64,000 bases of DNA, from assembly GCA_022563535.1 (NCBI GenBank), contig JADFNE010000006.1, positions 1 through 64,000 on the forward strand, read 5' to 3'. Position numbers and translations under genes: made by a program. Of this stretch, positions 8,797 through 19,788 are shown in pieces (within the stretch, counting starts at the first letter, position 1; each line of letters opens with the position of its first letter). Source of the DNA: Myxococcales bacterium. GTDB taxonomy: Bacteria > Myxococcota_A > UBA9160 > UBA4427. Under the pieces are notes generated by a model, which had not been told where the DNA came from, ran no database searches, and was given only the letters and a program-made list of their open reading frames with translations.

Positions 8797-9930
8797 GTGC
8801 GGGTGCGGACCGAGACCCTGGACCGCTTTCTCGGTACCGTGGGCGAGGTCATCCTGAGTTCGCGCCAATTGCGTGGCGCCACCGATCACGGCGCGCACAG
8901 CGCTGAACAATCCGAGCACTTCGATCGAGTCGAACGTCGGGTCAATGAACTTCAACGGCGCGTGCTCGATCTGCGTACCACGCCGCTGCTGCGAGTGATG
9001 GAAAATCTTCCCCGAGTGGCGCGTCAAATCGCGGAATCGCTCGGCAAGCGTGTGGATGTACAACTGCTGGGCACCGAACTCGAACTCGATCGCTCGATTC
9101 TCGACCGCCTGAACGAGCCGCTGCTGCATATCGTGCGCAATGCGGTCGATCACGGGCTGGAGAGCGTCGAAGACCGGATCCGCGCCGGCAAAACCGAAGT
9201 CGGGCACCTCGTGATCGAAGCGCGCAGGGAACAAAATTCGATCGTGATCGAAGTCAACGACGACGGTGGTGGGATCAACCTCGACGCGGTGCGCAGGCGG
9301 GCGATCGAGGCGGGCCTGTTGCATTCGAATCTTGCCGACGACTTGCCGGACGAAGAGATCGCGGCCCTGATCTTCAAGCCGGGGCTCTCGACCTCAGAGA
9401 GCGTCACCGATATTTCCGGCCGCGGCGTGGGCATGGATGCCGTCAAGGCCACGATCGAAGCCCTCGGCGGCGCGGTGAGCCTGCTCACAACCCAGGGCCA
9501 GGGAACCACCACTCGCCTCGAAGTGCCGATTACAGCCGCCGTACAGCGTGTCCTGCTGGTGGAGGTTTCCGGCGAGCGCGTAGCCCTGCCGATCTCCAAG
9601 GTCGAACGCATCCTCGAAGTTCCTGCGGCTTCGATCGAAGAGAGTGGCGGTGAAACGTTCACTCTAGTCGACGATGAGCCGATCTTGGTACTGGATCTTG
9701 CGCGTTGTATTGAACTCGAGAGTACGGATCATCCGGACCCGGTCCCGCTGGCGGTGACCGACGTTCGTGGTGAGATCGTCGCCCTACGGGTCAACAAGTT
9801 TGTGAGTCAGCACGAAGTCTACGTCAAGCCCGTTCCCGACCTGCTTTCACCCGTGAAGGGGCTGGCGGGCATGACGATTTTGGAAGACGGAATTCCCGTT
9901 TTTTTGTTGGATCTCAATCACCTGATCTGA
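8797..9930 (+). CDS. cheA: CheA, C-terminal part (dimerisation, kinase and CheW-like domains)
   Basis: Continuation of CheA in the -1 frame. That frame is open from the A10 tract at 8665, so the GTG at 8797 is probably just an internal valine codon; no Shine-Dalgarno sequence precedes it. Visible in order are the dimerisation helices (RVRTETLDRFLGTVGEVIL), the HATPase N box (LLHIVRNAVDHGLE), a G box (VNDDGGGINLDAV), a second G box (GRGVGMDAVKATIEALGG) and a C-terminal CheW-like domain. All ATP-binding elements are intact, which argues that the gene is functional despite the frame break. Confidence 0.85.
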   Translation: MRVRTETLDRFLGTVGEVILSSRQLRGATDHGAHSAEQSEHFDRVERRVNELQRRVLDLRTTPLLRVMENLPRVARQIAESLGKRVDVQLLGTELELDRSILDRLNEPLLHIVRNAVDHGLESVEDRIRAGKTEVGHLVIEARREQNSIVIEVNDDGGGINLDAVRRRAIEAGLLHSNLADDLPDEEIAALIFKPGLSTSESVTDISGRGVGMDAVKATIEALGGAVSLLTTQGQGTTTRLEVPITAAVQRVLLVEVSGERVALPISKVERILEVPAASIEESGGETFTLVDDEPILVLDLARCIELESTDHPDPVPLAVTDVRGEIVALRVNKFVSQHEVYVKPVPDLLSPVKGLAGMTILEDGIPVFLLDLNHLI

Positions 9931-9946
9931 AGAAAATGGAACTCGC

Positions 9947-10552
9947 GTGACAGCTCTGCAAGAAACAGACATCGATCGACTGAGCGAACTCGCCAACATC
10001 GGCGCGGGTCACGCAGCGGGGGCGTTTGCCCAGCTCACGGGTCGGTCGATCAAGATGAAAGTGCCGCGGATTCGTTTGTCGGGTCTGCCGATCGACGTCC
10101 GCCAGGGTGAGATCGTGATCGGTGAAGCGACGCCATCGGGCTGGGAAGATCGCGACTGGACGACCGGAGTCATCTTCGAGTTCGACGGCTGCCTGAACGC
10201 CGTCGTGGCCATTCTCTTCCGACGCTCCATGCGCGACGCAGTCGTGCGAAACCTGATCGGCCAGGAAGAGGGATATCTCCCGCCCGAGACCGTCGAATCG
10301 GCGCTGATGGAAGTTGGCAACGTGCTCGCCTCACACGTAGCCAGCGCAATTGCCGAGACCCTCGGCGCCCGGCTACTCCCCTCCATCCCGATGCTGGCCC
10401 TCGATTCCGCCTTCGAGCAACTCGAAAGCGTGACAGAATTCCGCAACAGCGCCGGCGAACTCTGGATAGAGTGCGAGTTGGTAGACGACGAAGGAAACCT
10501 GGGCGGAATGGTAGTCCTGGTCCCCGACCTCGAACCCACCGAGCCCAGCTGA
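9947..10552 (+). CDS. cheC: CheC-type CheY-phosphate phosphatase
   Basis: CheC/CheX/FliY-family protein that removes phosphate from CheY-P. Both copies of the family E-x2-N catalytic motif are present: Glu14/Asn17 in LSELANIGAGHAAGAF and Glu122/Asn125 in LMEVGNVLASH. The 201 residues match CheC rather than the longer FliY. It starts 16 bases after cheA and closes the operon. It would give signal termination in a system that shows no CheZ, CheB, CheR or CheD nearby. Confidence 0.82.
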   Translation: MTALQETDIDRLSELANIGAGHAAGAFAQLTGRSIKMKVPRIRLSGLPIDVRQGEIVIGEATPSGWEDRDWTTGVIFEFDGCLNAVVAILFRRSMRDAVVRNLIGQEEGYLPPETVESALMEVGNVLASHVASAIAETLGARLLPSIPMLALDSAFEQLESVTEFRNSAGELWIECELVDDEGNLGGMVVLVPDLEPTEPS

Positions 10553-11327
10553 CGCCACTCCAGCACCCCCCATCAGCTTTTGATACCGTGAACCTTCTGT
10601 AAAGAAGGAAGTTTCATGGACCGCGACCGCATCAGGCAGTTGTTAGAGGACGTAAAGCAAGGCGATGTCGAAATCGATGCCGCCATGCAGTCCCTCGCGA
10701 GCTTCCCCTTTGTCGATACGCCGAGTGCACGCGTCGACACCCAGCGCTCGCTCCGCATGGGGATTCCTGAAGTCGTGTACGGCCCCGGAAAAACCGTGGA
10801 GCAAATTATCGAAATCGTGACCGCGTTGCGCGAAGCGGAACAGGACGTGCTCGTAACCCGGGTCGAAGAAGCGGTAGCGACTGAGGTGCTCGGTTTATTC
10901 CCGTCGGGCGAATACGACTCCCTCGCGCGGCTGCTCTGGTTCGGCAGGGCAGAGGTTCCTATTGTGGGCAAGGGAACCATCGCAATCGTGTGTGCCGGGA
11001 CGAGCGATCTCCCGGTGGCGACCGAAGCCGCCGTGGTGGCCCGCCGCTTCGGAAACAAAGTCGAAACCCTGACAGATGTCGGGGTCGCGGGCATCCATCG
11101 CCTGTTTGCATCGCAAGAGCTTCTCTACTCGGCGCGCGTACTGATCGTGGTCGCGGGAATGGAAGGGGCGCTGCCTTCGGTGGTGGGTGGCCTGGTGGAC
11201 AAGCCGGTCATCGCGGTACCGACGAGCGTGGGCTACGGAGTGGCCCTGGGCGGCGTGACTGCTTTGATGGGCATGCTGACCAGCTGTGCCTCCAATGTAA
11301 CCACGGTCAACATCGACAACGGATACG

Positions 11328-12760
<1,433 letters not shown>

Positions 12761-12764
<4 letters not shown>

Positions 12765-13540
12765 GCGAAACCAGCGGGCCGGTGGTAGATCGCTCTGCAT
12801 TCGAGATGACACCGCCAGGCTACGACGGGCGTGTCTCCGTTTTGTGCTTGCACGGCCTTACGGGCACGCCGTACGAGATGCGTCCGATCGCCGAAGCATT
12901 GGTGCGTCGAGGGATTCGCTGCGTGGGCCCCGTCATGGCCGGCCACGAACGCACGGCCGAGGAACTGGCCAAGACGCCTTACCGGGCATGGATCGAACTT
13001 GCACGCGCCGCACTCGTCAAGTTGCGGGCCGACTCCGAGCAGGTGTTCATCTCGGGCATGTCCATGGGCGGGCTCGTGACCCTCGCGCTGGCCGCAGAAA
13101 ATTTGGCCGATGCCGTGGCGGTCATGGGCACTCCATTGCGACTGAGTCTGCCGATCCGGTTGGCAGTTCCGTTACTGAAGTTCGTTGTGCCCCATCGCAA
13201 AAAATCGGGCAACACCGATATCCAGAACGAAGAGGCCCGGGCGCGTCATCCCTCTCTCGACGCCCTTCCCCTGGCCAGCGTTCACGAGCTCATCAAAATG
13301 CAAAAGGTCGTGCGTCAGGGGCTGCCAAAGATCACGGCGCCGGTCTTTGTCGGCCACGGAGCGCTCGATCGGACCGCGAATCCCCGGGATGCGCGCGAAA
13401 TTTTTGCTGAAGTCAACGCGAGCGAACGGGCGCTACACATCGGTCATCGTTCGGGGCATGTCGTCTCGGTAGACCACGACGGTCCCGAAATCGCCACCGC
13501 AATCGCAGATTTCTTTGGGCGCCAGGTTTCGAGCGACTAG
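12761..13540 (+). CDS. alpha/beta hydrolase, Est30-type carboxylesterase
   Basis: Serine hydrolase of the small carboxylesterase/monoacylglycerol-lipase type. Oxyanion motif HGLTGTPYEM is near residue 30, nucleophile Ser101 lies in ISGMSMGG, the acid is probably in HGALDRTANP and the His in HRSGHVVSVDHD. The length is 259 residues from the GTG at 12761, which overlaps the larC stop by four bases (GTGA). An in-frame start at 12344 would lie deep in larC and is not credible. There is no signal peptide, so it is cytoplasmic. The substrate is unknown; the link with larBC may only be transcriptional. Confidence 0.82.
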
Positions 13541-13550
13541 CGCGGCAAAA

Positions 13551-14951
13551 TCAGTGCAAGCAGTGCAGGTATTCGATCAAACTGGCCTCGTTCTCGGCCG
13601 TCATCGACTGAAAGCGAAAACCAACGCCCCGCCGACCGGAGCCGTTTACCCGGTACAGCACTTCGGCGTCCAGCTGCAGGTTCCTGCCCAGCTCGGACAA
13701 GACAAGATCACAGCTGTGAATACTGTTGATCGAGAAATTGTCGTCTGTGTGGATCATCATGCCACCGCGACCGATCGTCACTGCGGTCGAATGCGCGCTC
13801 GAGCCCTGGATCTTCACCGCGGTCCGCTGGGGATAGCGCGTAAAGCGTCGGCGTTTGGGCCGCTCGATGATCTCCTCGAGTCGCTGAGAAATTTTGGCAA
13901 CTTGGATCGGATAGGTGAGATAGCCGATTGCCCCCGCCTGTTGCGCCGCTGCGCGTCGCTTGCTGCGGCGGTGATCGTCTACCAGAATCACCGGGATTTC
14001 TTCGATCCCTACCACCGTGCGCAGGGCAGCGATCAGCTCGATGCCATCTGAACGTCCGAGGTTGACGTCTGCAATGACCAGTTCGGGCGAAATGTGGTTG
14101 TAGAGATCGACGGCTTCATTCAGGCTGCGCGCAATCTCGACTTCGTATTTGCGCAGGCGCAGGGAGTCGATGCAGGAGCGTTCGGTTGCGAGTCTTTGGC
14201 CGACGAGCAAGATGCGCAGAGGTCGATCGGATGCGCGTTCATGGTTGGTTGCCGTAAGGTCAGCGGAATCCCACATCGCCTTGCGCCGCTGCTCTTCTTT
14301 CAGACGTTTGTCCATGCTCGACAACTCGTCCAGGCGCGAGGTGATGATGATCTCGAAGTCGACCGCAGAGTCGACACACGGATCGATCTCCAGGATGCGA
14401 TCTTCGGGGCGCATCAGGGTGACTCCGGACAGGGGTCCGTCGCTCGGCAAGATCACCTTCCGCGGTTGGTTGACTTGAACCTTGACCGCCTGGCACTCCC
14501 CGGCGATGGCGACATTGAGCATGGCTCCGTTGCTCGCGGCGTTGACATCGACCCCCAGGCCGCGAAGCCAATCTTCTGCGCTGCGAAGCTCTTGCATGTA
14601 GCTGGCCCAGGCCCCGAGGATTCGGGCTTCGAGCGACTCTGCGTCGGTACAGTTCGTCATGCGCACAATTGGCAGCATGAACAACGCCTGAGGGCGCAGG
14701 CACTTGATCCGGTCGTGTCCCACTGTCGAAAAGACGAATTCGCTGAACGGAAGGCTTCCGTTGAGGGTTTCGAGCGGGCGCCCGGAGGAGCGCATCGACG
14801 CCAGCACACAGCGGCCACCCGGGAGTGGGCGGACACGGATCCCCATCGCCTCGAGTCGCCGCGAGACGCGGGCCTGGTTCGATTCGTTGCTGGCTTCGTT
14901 CACGAGCAGTCGCGCCTCCAACCTTCTCAACTGCTTTCGTTTTCGGCACAA
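13551..14951 (-). CDS. receiver-like plus PilZ domain protein
   Basis: 466-residue protein in three parts. Residues 1-240 have no recognised domain. About 245-360 is a response-regulator receiver fold (LRILLVGQRLATE, acceptor Asp295 in LVIADVNLGRSDG, VILVDDHR). The last ~100 residues form a PilZ domain, the usual cyclic-di-GMP binder, beginning RRRFTRYPQRTAVK. The first strand of the receiver ends LLVGQ instead of LLVDD, so the Mg-binding acidic pair is missing and phosphorylation is doubtful. In PilZ the RxxxR motif fits RRRFTRYPQR; the second motif is less clear. It faces convergently toward the esterase gene with a 10-base gap. Confidence 0.7.
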   Translation of the reverse strand: MCRKRKQLRRLEARLLVNEASNESNQARVSRRLEAMGIRVRPLPGGRCVLASMRSSGRPLETLNGSLPFSEFVFSTVGHDRIKCLRPQALFMLPIVRMTNCTDAESLEARILGAWASYMQELRSAEDWLRGLGVDVNAASNGAMLNVAIAGECQAVKVQVNQPRKVILPSDGPLSGVTLMRPEDRILEIDPCVDSAVDFEIIITSRLDELSSMDKRLKEEQRRKAMWDSADLTATNHERASDRPLRILLVGQRLATERSCIDSLRLRKYEVEIARSLNEAVDLYNHISPELVIADVNLGRSDGIELIAALRTVVGIEEIPVILVDDHRRSKRRAAAQQAGAIGYLTYPIQVAKISQRLEEIIERPKRRRFTRYPQRTAVKIQGSSAHSTAVTIGRGGMMIHTDDNFSINSIHSCDLVLSELGRNLQLDAEVLYRVNGSGRRGVGFRFQSMTAENEASLIEYLHCLH

Positions 14952-15024
14952 CTGAGGCTTGTCTTGAAGGCGCTGCCGGCGGCTTCCGCGAGGCGGTTCG
15001 ACCCCGAGAAGGCAAGCAACAGAA

Positions 15025-15054
15025 AGGGCCCCGGAGCAGTTGCTCCGAGGCCCT
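15025..15054 (-). terminator. rho-independent terminator of groES-groEL
   Basis: Fourteen-base arms (15025-15038 and 15041-15054) pair with a single mismatch around a tight loop, giving a very GC-rich hairpin. On the minus strand it is followed by TTTCTGTTGCTT. It lies just after the groEL stop and before the receiver-PilZ gene, so it should end the chaperonin transcript. Confidence 0.75.
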
Positions 15055-15087
15055 CAAATTGACACTGTGATTCTGCTGGGAGCAGAA

Positions 15088-16743
<1,656 letters not shown>

Positions 16744-16746
16744 CTA

Positions 16747-17034
16747 CTACTCGATGATCCCGAGGATGTCGTCCTCGCGAATGATGAGGTGCTCTTCACC
16801 GCCGACAGTGACTTCCGTTCCGCCGTACTTGCCGAACAGAACTCTGTCGCCCTTCTTTACGTCCAGGGGACGCACGGTGCCATCCTCGGCCACACGGCCA
16901 CTGCCAACTGAAACAACCCTTCCTTCCTGGGGTTTCTCTTTGGCGCTATCGGGAATGATGATCCCGCCTTTTGACTTGTCTTCCTCGTCGATGCGCTTCA
17001 CGAGAATGCGATCTTGGAGCGGACGAATCTTCAT
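16747..17034 (-). CDS. groS: co-chaperonin GroES (10 kDa)
   Basis: Heptameric lid of GroEL. The start is the ATG at 17034, giving 95 residues from [15 protein letters not shown] to the end; the mobile loop is [19 protein letters not shown]. An upstream in-frame start at 17073 would add 13 residues outside the family. GAGGA lies about 10 bases before the chosen ATG. First gene of the groES-groEL operon. Confidence 0.97.
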   Translation of the reverse strand: MKIRPLQDRILVKRIDEEDKSKGGIIIPDSAKEKPQEGRVVSVGSGRVAEDGTVRPLDVKKGDRVLFGKYGGTEVTVGGEEHLIIREDDILGIIE

Positions 17035-17133
17035 GAGTCCGTTTTCCTCTTCTTTTGTGTCTGGGCCCCGCACGCATGGCCGCTTTGGGCCGCGCGATGA
17101 AAGGGCTTGGGTGAACTTTTAATACCTGCCGAT

Positions 17134-17161
17134 CGAAACGACGCGTTTACCGATCGTTTCG
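17134..17161. promoter_or_regulatory. second inverted repeat in the groES leader
   Basis: CGAAACGA at 17134-17141 and TCGTTTCG at 17154-17161 are perfect inverted repeats, 12 bases apart. They lie between CIRCE and groES, about 100 bases before the groES start. This could be an additional operator or an RNA hairpin in the leader. No known factor is assigned. Confidence 0.4.
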
Positions 17162-17174
17162 GCGGATTGTGATT

Positions 17175-17201
17175 TTGGCACTCGAACCGCTCGACTGCCA
17201 A
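17175..17201 (-). promoter_or_regulatory. CIRCE operator (HrcA-binding site)
   Basis: TTGGCACTC, nine bases, then GACTGCCAA. The CIRCE consensus is TTAGCACTC-N9-GAGTGCTAA. Arm length and spacer match exactly, and the two arms are complementary at eight of nine positions. CIRCE binds the heat-inducible repressor HrcA, which explains groESL control here. No hrcA gene is in this window. Confidence 0.85.
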
Positions 17202-17211
17202 CAGGCGGCGA

Positions 17212-17239
17212 AACTTATTCGCTGCGCCGAGAGCGTCAA
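17212..17239 (-). promoter_or_regulatory. candidate housekeeping promoter of groES-groEL
   Basis: On the minus strand TTGACG (17239-17234) is followed after 16 bases by TAAGTT (17217-17212). The -35 matches five of six consensus bases; the -10 is weaker. The CIRCE element starts about ten bases downstream, where transcription would begin, which is the classic arrangement for HrcA repression. Confidence 0.4.
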
Positions 17240-17380
17240 GTCGCAGGCCCAAAATTTTCCTGTCTGCGGCGGCCAAGAGCGGGTTCTGTGGCGCCTAAGC
17301 GGTCAGTTTTCCTGGCGGTTTGGTCGATGAATACAGAGCAGGCCCAGCTGGAATAAATCCGCTAGAACTCGATAAAAACA

Positions 17381-17989
17381 TTGAAAAATCAAATACTTAA
17401 GAGAAATTTCCGAGCGCCGCGACCGCTCGATCCCGGCGCCGAGATCACCCGCATGGGTCGCTTTTTCAGCGAACTCTACGATCTCGAAATCGATCTCACA
17501 GGAGACGATTTTCTGATCTCCCCCCAGCTCGCTCGAGCACAACTTCCGGCGGGCCCGAGCCCCCGGACTGGGGTGTTGGTGATCGAGCAGGACGACGAGT
17601 TGCAGCTCGGGGTCTACCTGGATCCCAGCGATCGAGATGATCCCGTTACCCTGGTGGAAGAAGCCAGTCACCTGGTTTGCCTGCTGTGGCACGCTACGCA
17701 CGATTTACCCGTCTCTGCCCTGATTCTCGAGCTCCAGTCCGAAATCGACCGTTTCCTCTACTTTTGTCACGAATCCGGGCAGCTGAGCTTTGACTGCTTC
17801 GAAATCGACACATGGGCCGACTGGATGGACGCCGAAACTCGGGAGCGCTACGAGGTCGCGCGCCGGCGGGCCCATCGCTATTGCCGCGAGCTGGCTCGGC
17901 GTTTTGCCGAACGCGGCGACACCCCAGGGCTGGCCCGAGAGCTGCGCCGCTTCTACCGGGCATCCCCCGAGACCAAGCTCGCCAGCTGA
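17381..17989 (+). CDS. hypothetical protein, no recognised family
   Basis: 202 residues, soluble, no signal peptide and no membrane segment. The middle (TLVEEASHLVCLLWHATHD, then LELQSEIDRFLYF) is helical with several acidic and His residues, and the C-terminal third is Arg-rich. The first possible start is the TTG at 17381; an ATG at 17454 (MGRFFSELYDLEIDL) is an alternative that would remove 24 basic residues. Codon use matches its neighbours, so it looks like a real gene. It sits between groES and lexA, which says little about its role. Confidence 0.6.
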   Translation: MKNQILKRNFRAPRPLDPGAEITRMGRFFSELYDLEIDLTGDDFLISPQLARAQLPAGPSPRTGVLVIEQDDELQLGVYLDPSDRDDPVTLVEEASHLVCLLWHATHDLPVSALILELQSEIDRFLYFCHESGQLSFDCFEIDTWADWMDAETRERYEVARRRAHRYCRELARRFAERGDTPGLARELRRFYRASPETKLAS

Positions 17990-18041
17990 CCCCCCACCCC
18001 CCGCTTCTGAGGGCAGTGTTGCCAGAAATCCACCCAATCCA

Positions 18042-18070
18042 TTGACTTTCGTCTCATTTTCGTGAATCCT
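18042..18070 (+). promoter_or_regulatory. candidate lexA promoter
   Basis: TTGACT (18042-18047), a 17-base spacer and AATCCT (18065-18070), 33 bases before the lexA ATG. The -35 is near consensus and the -10 is poor. The spacer holds two TTTCGT motifs, which could be part of an operator. I do not recognise a known LexA box. Confidence 0.35.
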
Positions 18071-18103
18071 GCGGGGCGAAACTAAAGAGAAAGGGCGGCC
18101 ACC

Positions 18104-18823
18104 ATGGCACTCACGAGACGACAGCGAGAAATCTTCGATTTCATTTCCTCGTTCGTGGACGAACAGGGCTACTCCCCGAGCCTGGAAGAGATCGCCGCGC
18201 ACTTCGGGCTCTCGTCCGTCGCCACCGTGCACAAGCACGTGCAGCACCTGGTGGAAAAGGGCCTGCTGCGAAAGGCGTGGAATCGATCGCGCTCGGTCGA
18301 GCCCGTGCCTCTACATGAAAGAACAGATGAAAGAACAGATGAAAGAACAGATGAAAGAACAGATGAAAGAACAGATGAAAGAACAGATGAAAGAACCCAG
18401 GAAAGAACAGAGCAGGCGGAAGACGCCGGGATCACGATGTTGCCGCTGGTCGGCACAGTCGCTGCGGGGACACCCATTGAAGCGATCGAGAATAGCGAGA
18501 CCACGGCGGTCCCCAGCGAGATGGCCGGTAGACCCGGTGAGAGCTTCGTACTCCGGGTGCGGGGAGATTCGATGATCGAGGACCAGATCTGCAGCGGCGA
18601 TCTCGTCGTCGTGGAAAAACGCTCCGAGGCGCGCAACGGACAGACGGTCGTCGCCCTGATCGACGGCAGTGACGCCACCCTCAAACGCTTCTACCACTTC
18701 AAAGACAAAGACGGGGACCAGGTCAAGCTGGTTCCGGCCAACGAGAAAATGGAGCCGATCGTGGTGGCCGCCGAGCGCGTCACCATCCAGGGCATCGTGC
18801 GCGGCCTGCTGCGCACCTATTAG
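18104..18823 (+). CDS. lexA: LexA repressor with an expanded repetitive linker
   Basis: SOS-response repressor that cleaves itself when RecA is activated. Residues 1-65 are the winged-helix DNA-binding domain (LTRRQREIFDFISSFVDEQG). The cleavage site is Ala121-Gly122 (GTVAAGTP); the catalytic dyad is Ser156 (RGDSMIED) and Lys194 (ATLKRF). Spacing from cleavage site to Ser and Lys equals that in E. coli LexA. The 239 residues exceed the usual ~200 almost entirely because of a 32-residue linker of ERTD repeats between the two domains, encoded by a 12-bp tandem repeat. Both functional domains look intact. Confidence 0.95.
   Translation: MALTRRQREIFDFISSFVDEQGYSPSLEEIAAHFGLSSVATVHKHVQHLVEKGLLRKAWNRSRSVEPVPLHERTDERTDERTDERTDERTDERTDERTQERTEQAEDAGITMLPLVGTVAAGTPIEAIENSETTAVPSEMAGRPGESFVLRVRGDSMIEDQICSGDLVVVEKRSEARNGQTVVALIDGSDATLKRFYHFKDKDGDQVKLVPANEKMEPIVVAAERVTIQGIVRGLLRTY
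18317..18412 (+). repeat. 12-bp tandem repeat GAAAGAACAGAT in the lexA linker
   Basis: Six perfect units at 18317-18388, then two imperfect units (GAAAGAACCCAG and GAAAGAACAGAG) to 18412. In the lexA frame each unit reads Glu-Arg-Thr-Asp. Because the unit is four codons, copy-number change alters linker length but not frame. The A-rich unit stands out in this GC-rich gene. Confidence 0.97.
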
Positions 18824-18865
18824 CCTGGGACCCAAGCTTGACGCTCTCAATCCCCGGCCGCTATC

Positions 18866-18903
18866 CTGGGAGCCTGCGCGGCTTCTACCGCGCAGACTTC
18901 TAG
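18866..18903. repeat. dispersed palindromic element, copy 1
   Basis: Hairpin with GCCTGCGCGG paired to CCGCGCAGAC around loop CTTCTA. It shares GAGCCTGCGC and CTTCTACCGCGCAGACT with two other intergenic copies (30300-30333 and 37003-37039). Here it lies 43 bases after the lexA stop. It could end the lexA transcript, but there is no good T tract after it. Confidence 0.65.
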
Positions 18904-18939
18904 TCTCCTCATTCTCTTTTAAATCAAGGAGTTATCGCT

Positions 18940-19338
18940 GTGGTGCGGGTAACCCGTGCGATCGAGTTTTCGGCCTCACTGCGCTATTGCGCGGACGGGC
19001 TGAGCGACGCCCAGAATCGAGACCTCTTTGGCCTGGACGCCGAGCAGCACGGCCACAACTACCGTCTGGAGGTGACGGTGCGGGGCGAGCCGGACGCGAA
19101 GTCCGGCATGGTGATCAATCTGACCGAACTCAAGGCCATTCTGGAGCGCGAGGTGATGTCGCGCTTCGACCACAAGGACCTGAACGCCGACACCGAGTTC
19201 TTCAAGGATGTGCCCCCGACCCCAGAAAACCTGGCTTCCGTGATTCACGAAATCATTGCTGCCGCGTTGCCGGCGGGAATGTTCGATCGGCTGCGCCTCT
19301 ACCAGGACGCCAACTTCTACGTCGAAGTCGTGGCGTAA
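18940..19338 (+). CDS. divergent 6-pyruvoyl-tetrahydropterin synthase (PTPS) family protein
   Basis: 132-residue T-fold protein of the PTPS/QueD family. HGHNY (His37, His39) and FDHKDLN (His78) are present. The usual catalytic Cys is absent; Glu35 sits two residues before HGH, the feature of PTPS-III enzymes, which replace dihydroneopterin aldolase in folate synthesis. The first zinc His expected in the FSAxH segment is also absent (EFSASLRYC). It may therefore be a PTPS-III, a divergent QueD, or an inactive partner of the next gene. GTG start; first of three pterin genes. Confidence 0.72.
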   Translation: MVRVTRAIEFSASLRYCADGLSDAQNRDLFGLDAEQHGHNYRLEVTVRGEPDAKSGMVINLTELKAILEREVMSRFDHKDLNADTEFFKDVPPTPENLASVIHEIIAAALPAGMFDRLRLYQDANFYVEVVA

Positions 19339-19359
19339 ATTGAGCGGGGATAGACACCA

Positions 19360-19788
19360 ATGCTGGAACCAATGCTGGAATTGACCCGCCGCTACAGCTT
19401 GCCCGCCGCGCACGTGCTGGCGAACCCGCTGCTCACCGAACTGGAGAACGATAAACTCTTTGGCAAATGCGCAAACGAAAATGGTCACGGCCATAACTAC
19501 GAGTTCGAGGTGACGATCACCGGGCCGGTGGACGCTATGACCGGTCAAATCCTCGCGCCCGAGCGTTTCGACAGCATCTTTGCCGAGACGATTGTCGATC
19601 GATACTCCCACAAGCTTTTGAATCAGTGCGAGTCGTTTGACGCGCTGGTTCCAACCACGGAAAACTTCGCAGAAATCGTGTATCAAGATCTTGCGCCCGC
19701 CTTTGCGCGCTGCGGTTCGGTCCGACTGGTTCGGGTTCGACTCACCGAAACCCCGCGCAATATTTTCGAATTTGGAGACCCCCGATGA
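19360..19788 (+). CDS. 6-pyruvoyl-tetrahydropterin synthase, PTPS-II type
   Basis: 142-residue paralogue of the previous gene with a complete active site: zinc His18 (SLPAAHVL), His43 and His45, and catalytic Cys37 in [16 protein letters not shown], the C-x5-HGH spacing of animal PTPS. That spacing marks the tetrahydrobiopterin-type enzyme rather than queuosine QueD (C-x3-HGH). His84 (YSHKLLN) and Glu in TTENFAE complete the site. The start is the ATG at 19360, with a duplicate ATGCTGGAA at 19372 as alternative. It overlaps folE by four bases. Confidence 0.85.
   Translation: MLEPMLELTRRYSLPAAHVLANPLLTELENDKLFGKCANENGHGHNYEFEVTITGPVDAMTGQILAPERFDSIFAETIVDRYSHKLLNQCESFDALVPTTENFAEIVYQDLAPAFARCGSVRLVRVRLTETPRNIFEFGDPR

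Larger units (their letters stand above)
17035..17380. other. 346-base regulatory region between groES and an unknown gene
   Basis: Divergent intergenic region. It holds a CIRCE-type operator, a candidate promoter for groES and a second inverted repeat, each listed separately. The groES leader downstream of CIRCE is about 140 bases. I see no clear promoter for the rightward gene that starts near 17381. Confidence 0.6.

Noticed and set aside
18317-18412. possible CRISPR-like array in lexA
   Set aside because: Units are contiguous 12-mers without spacers and fully in the LexA reading frame; it is a coding tandem repeat.
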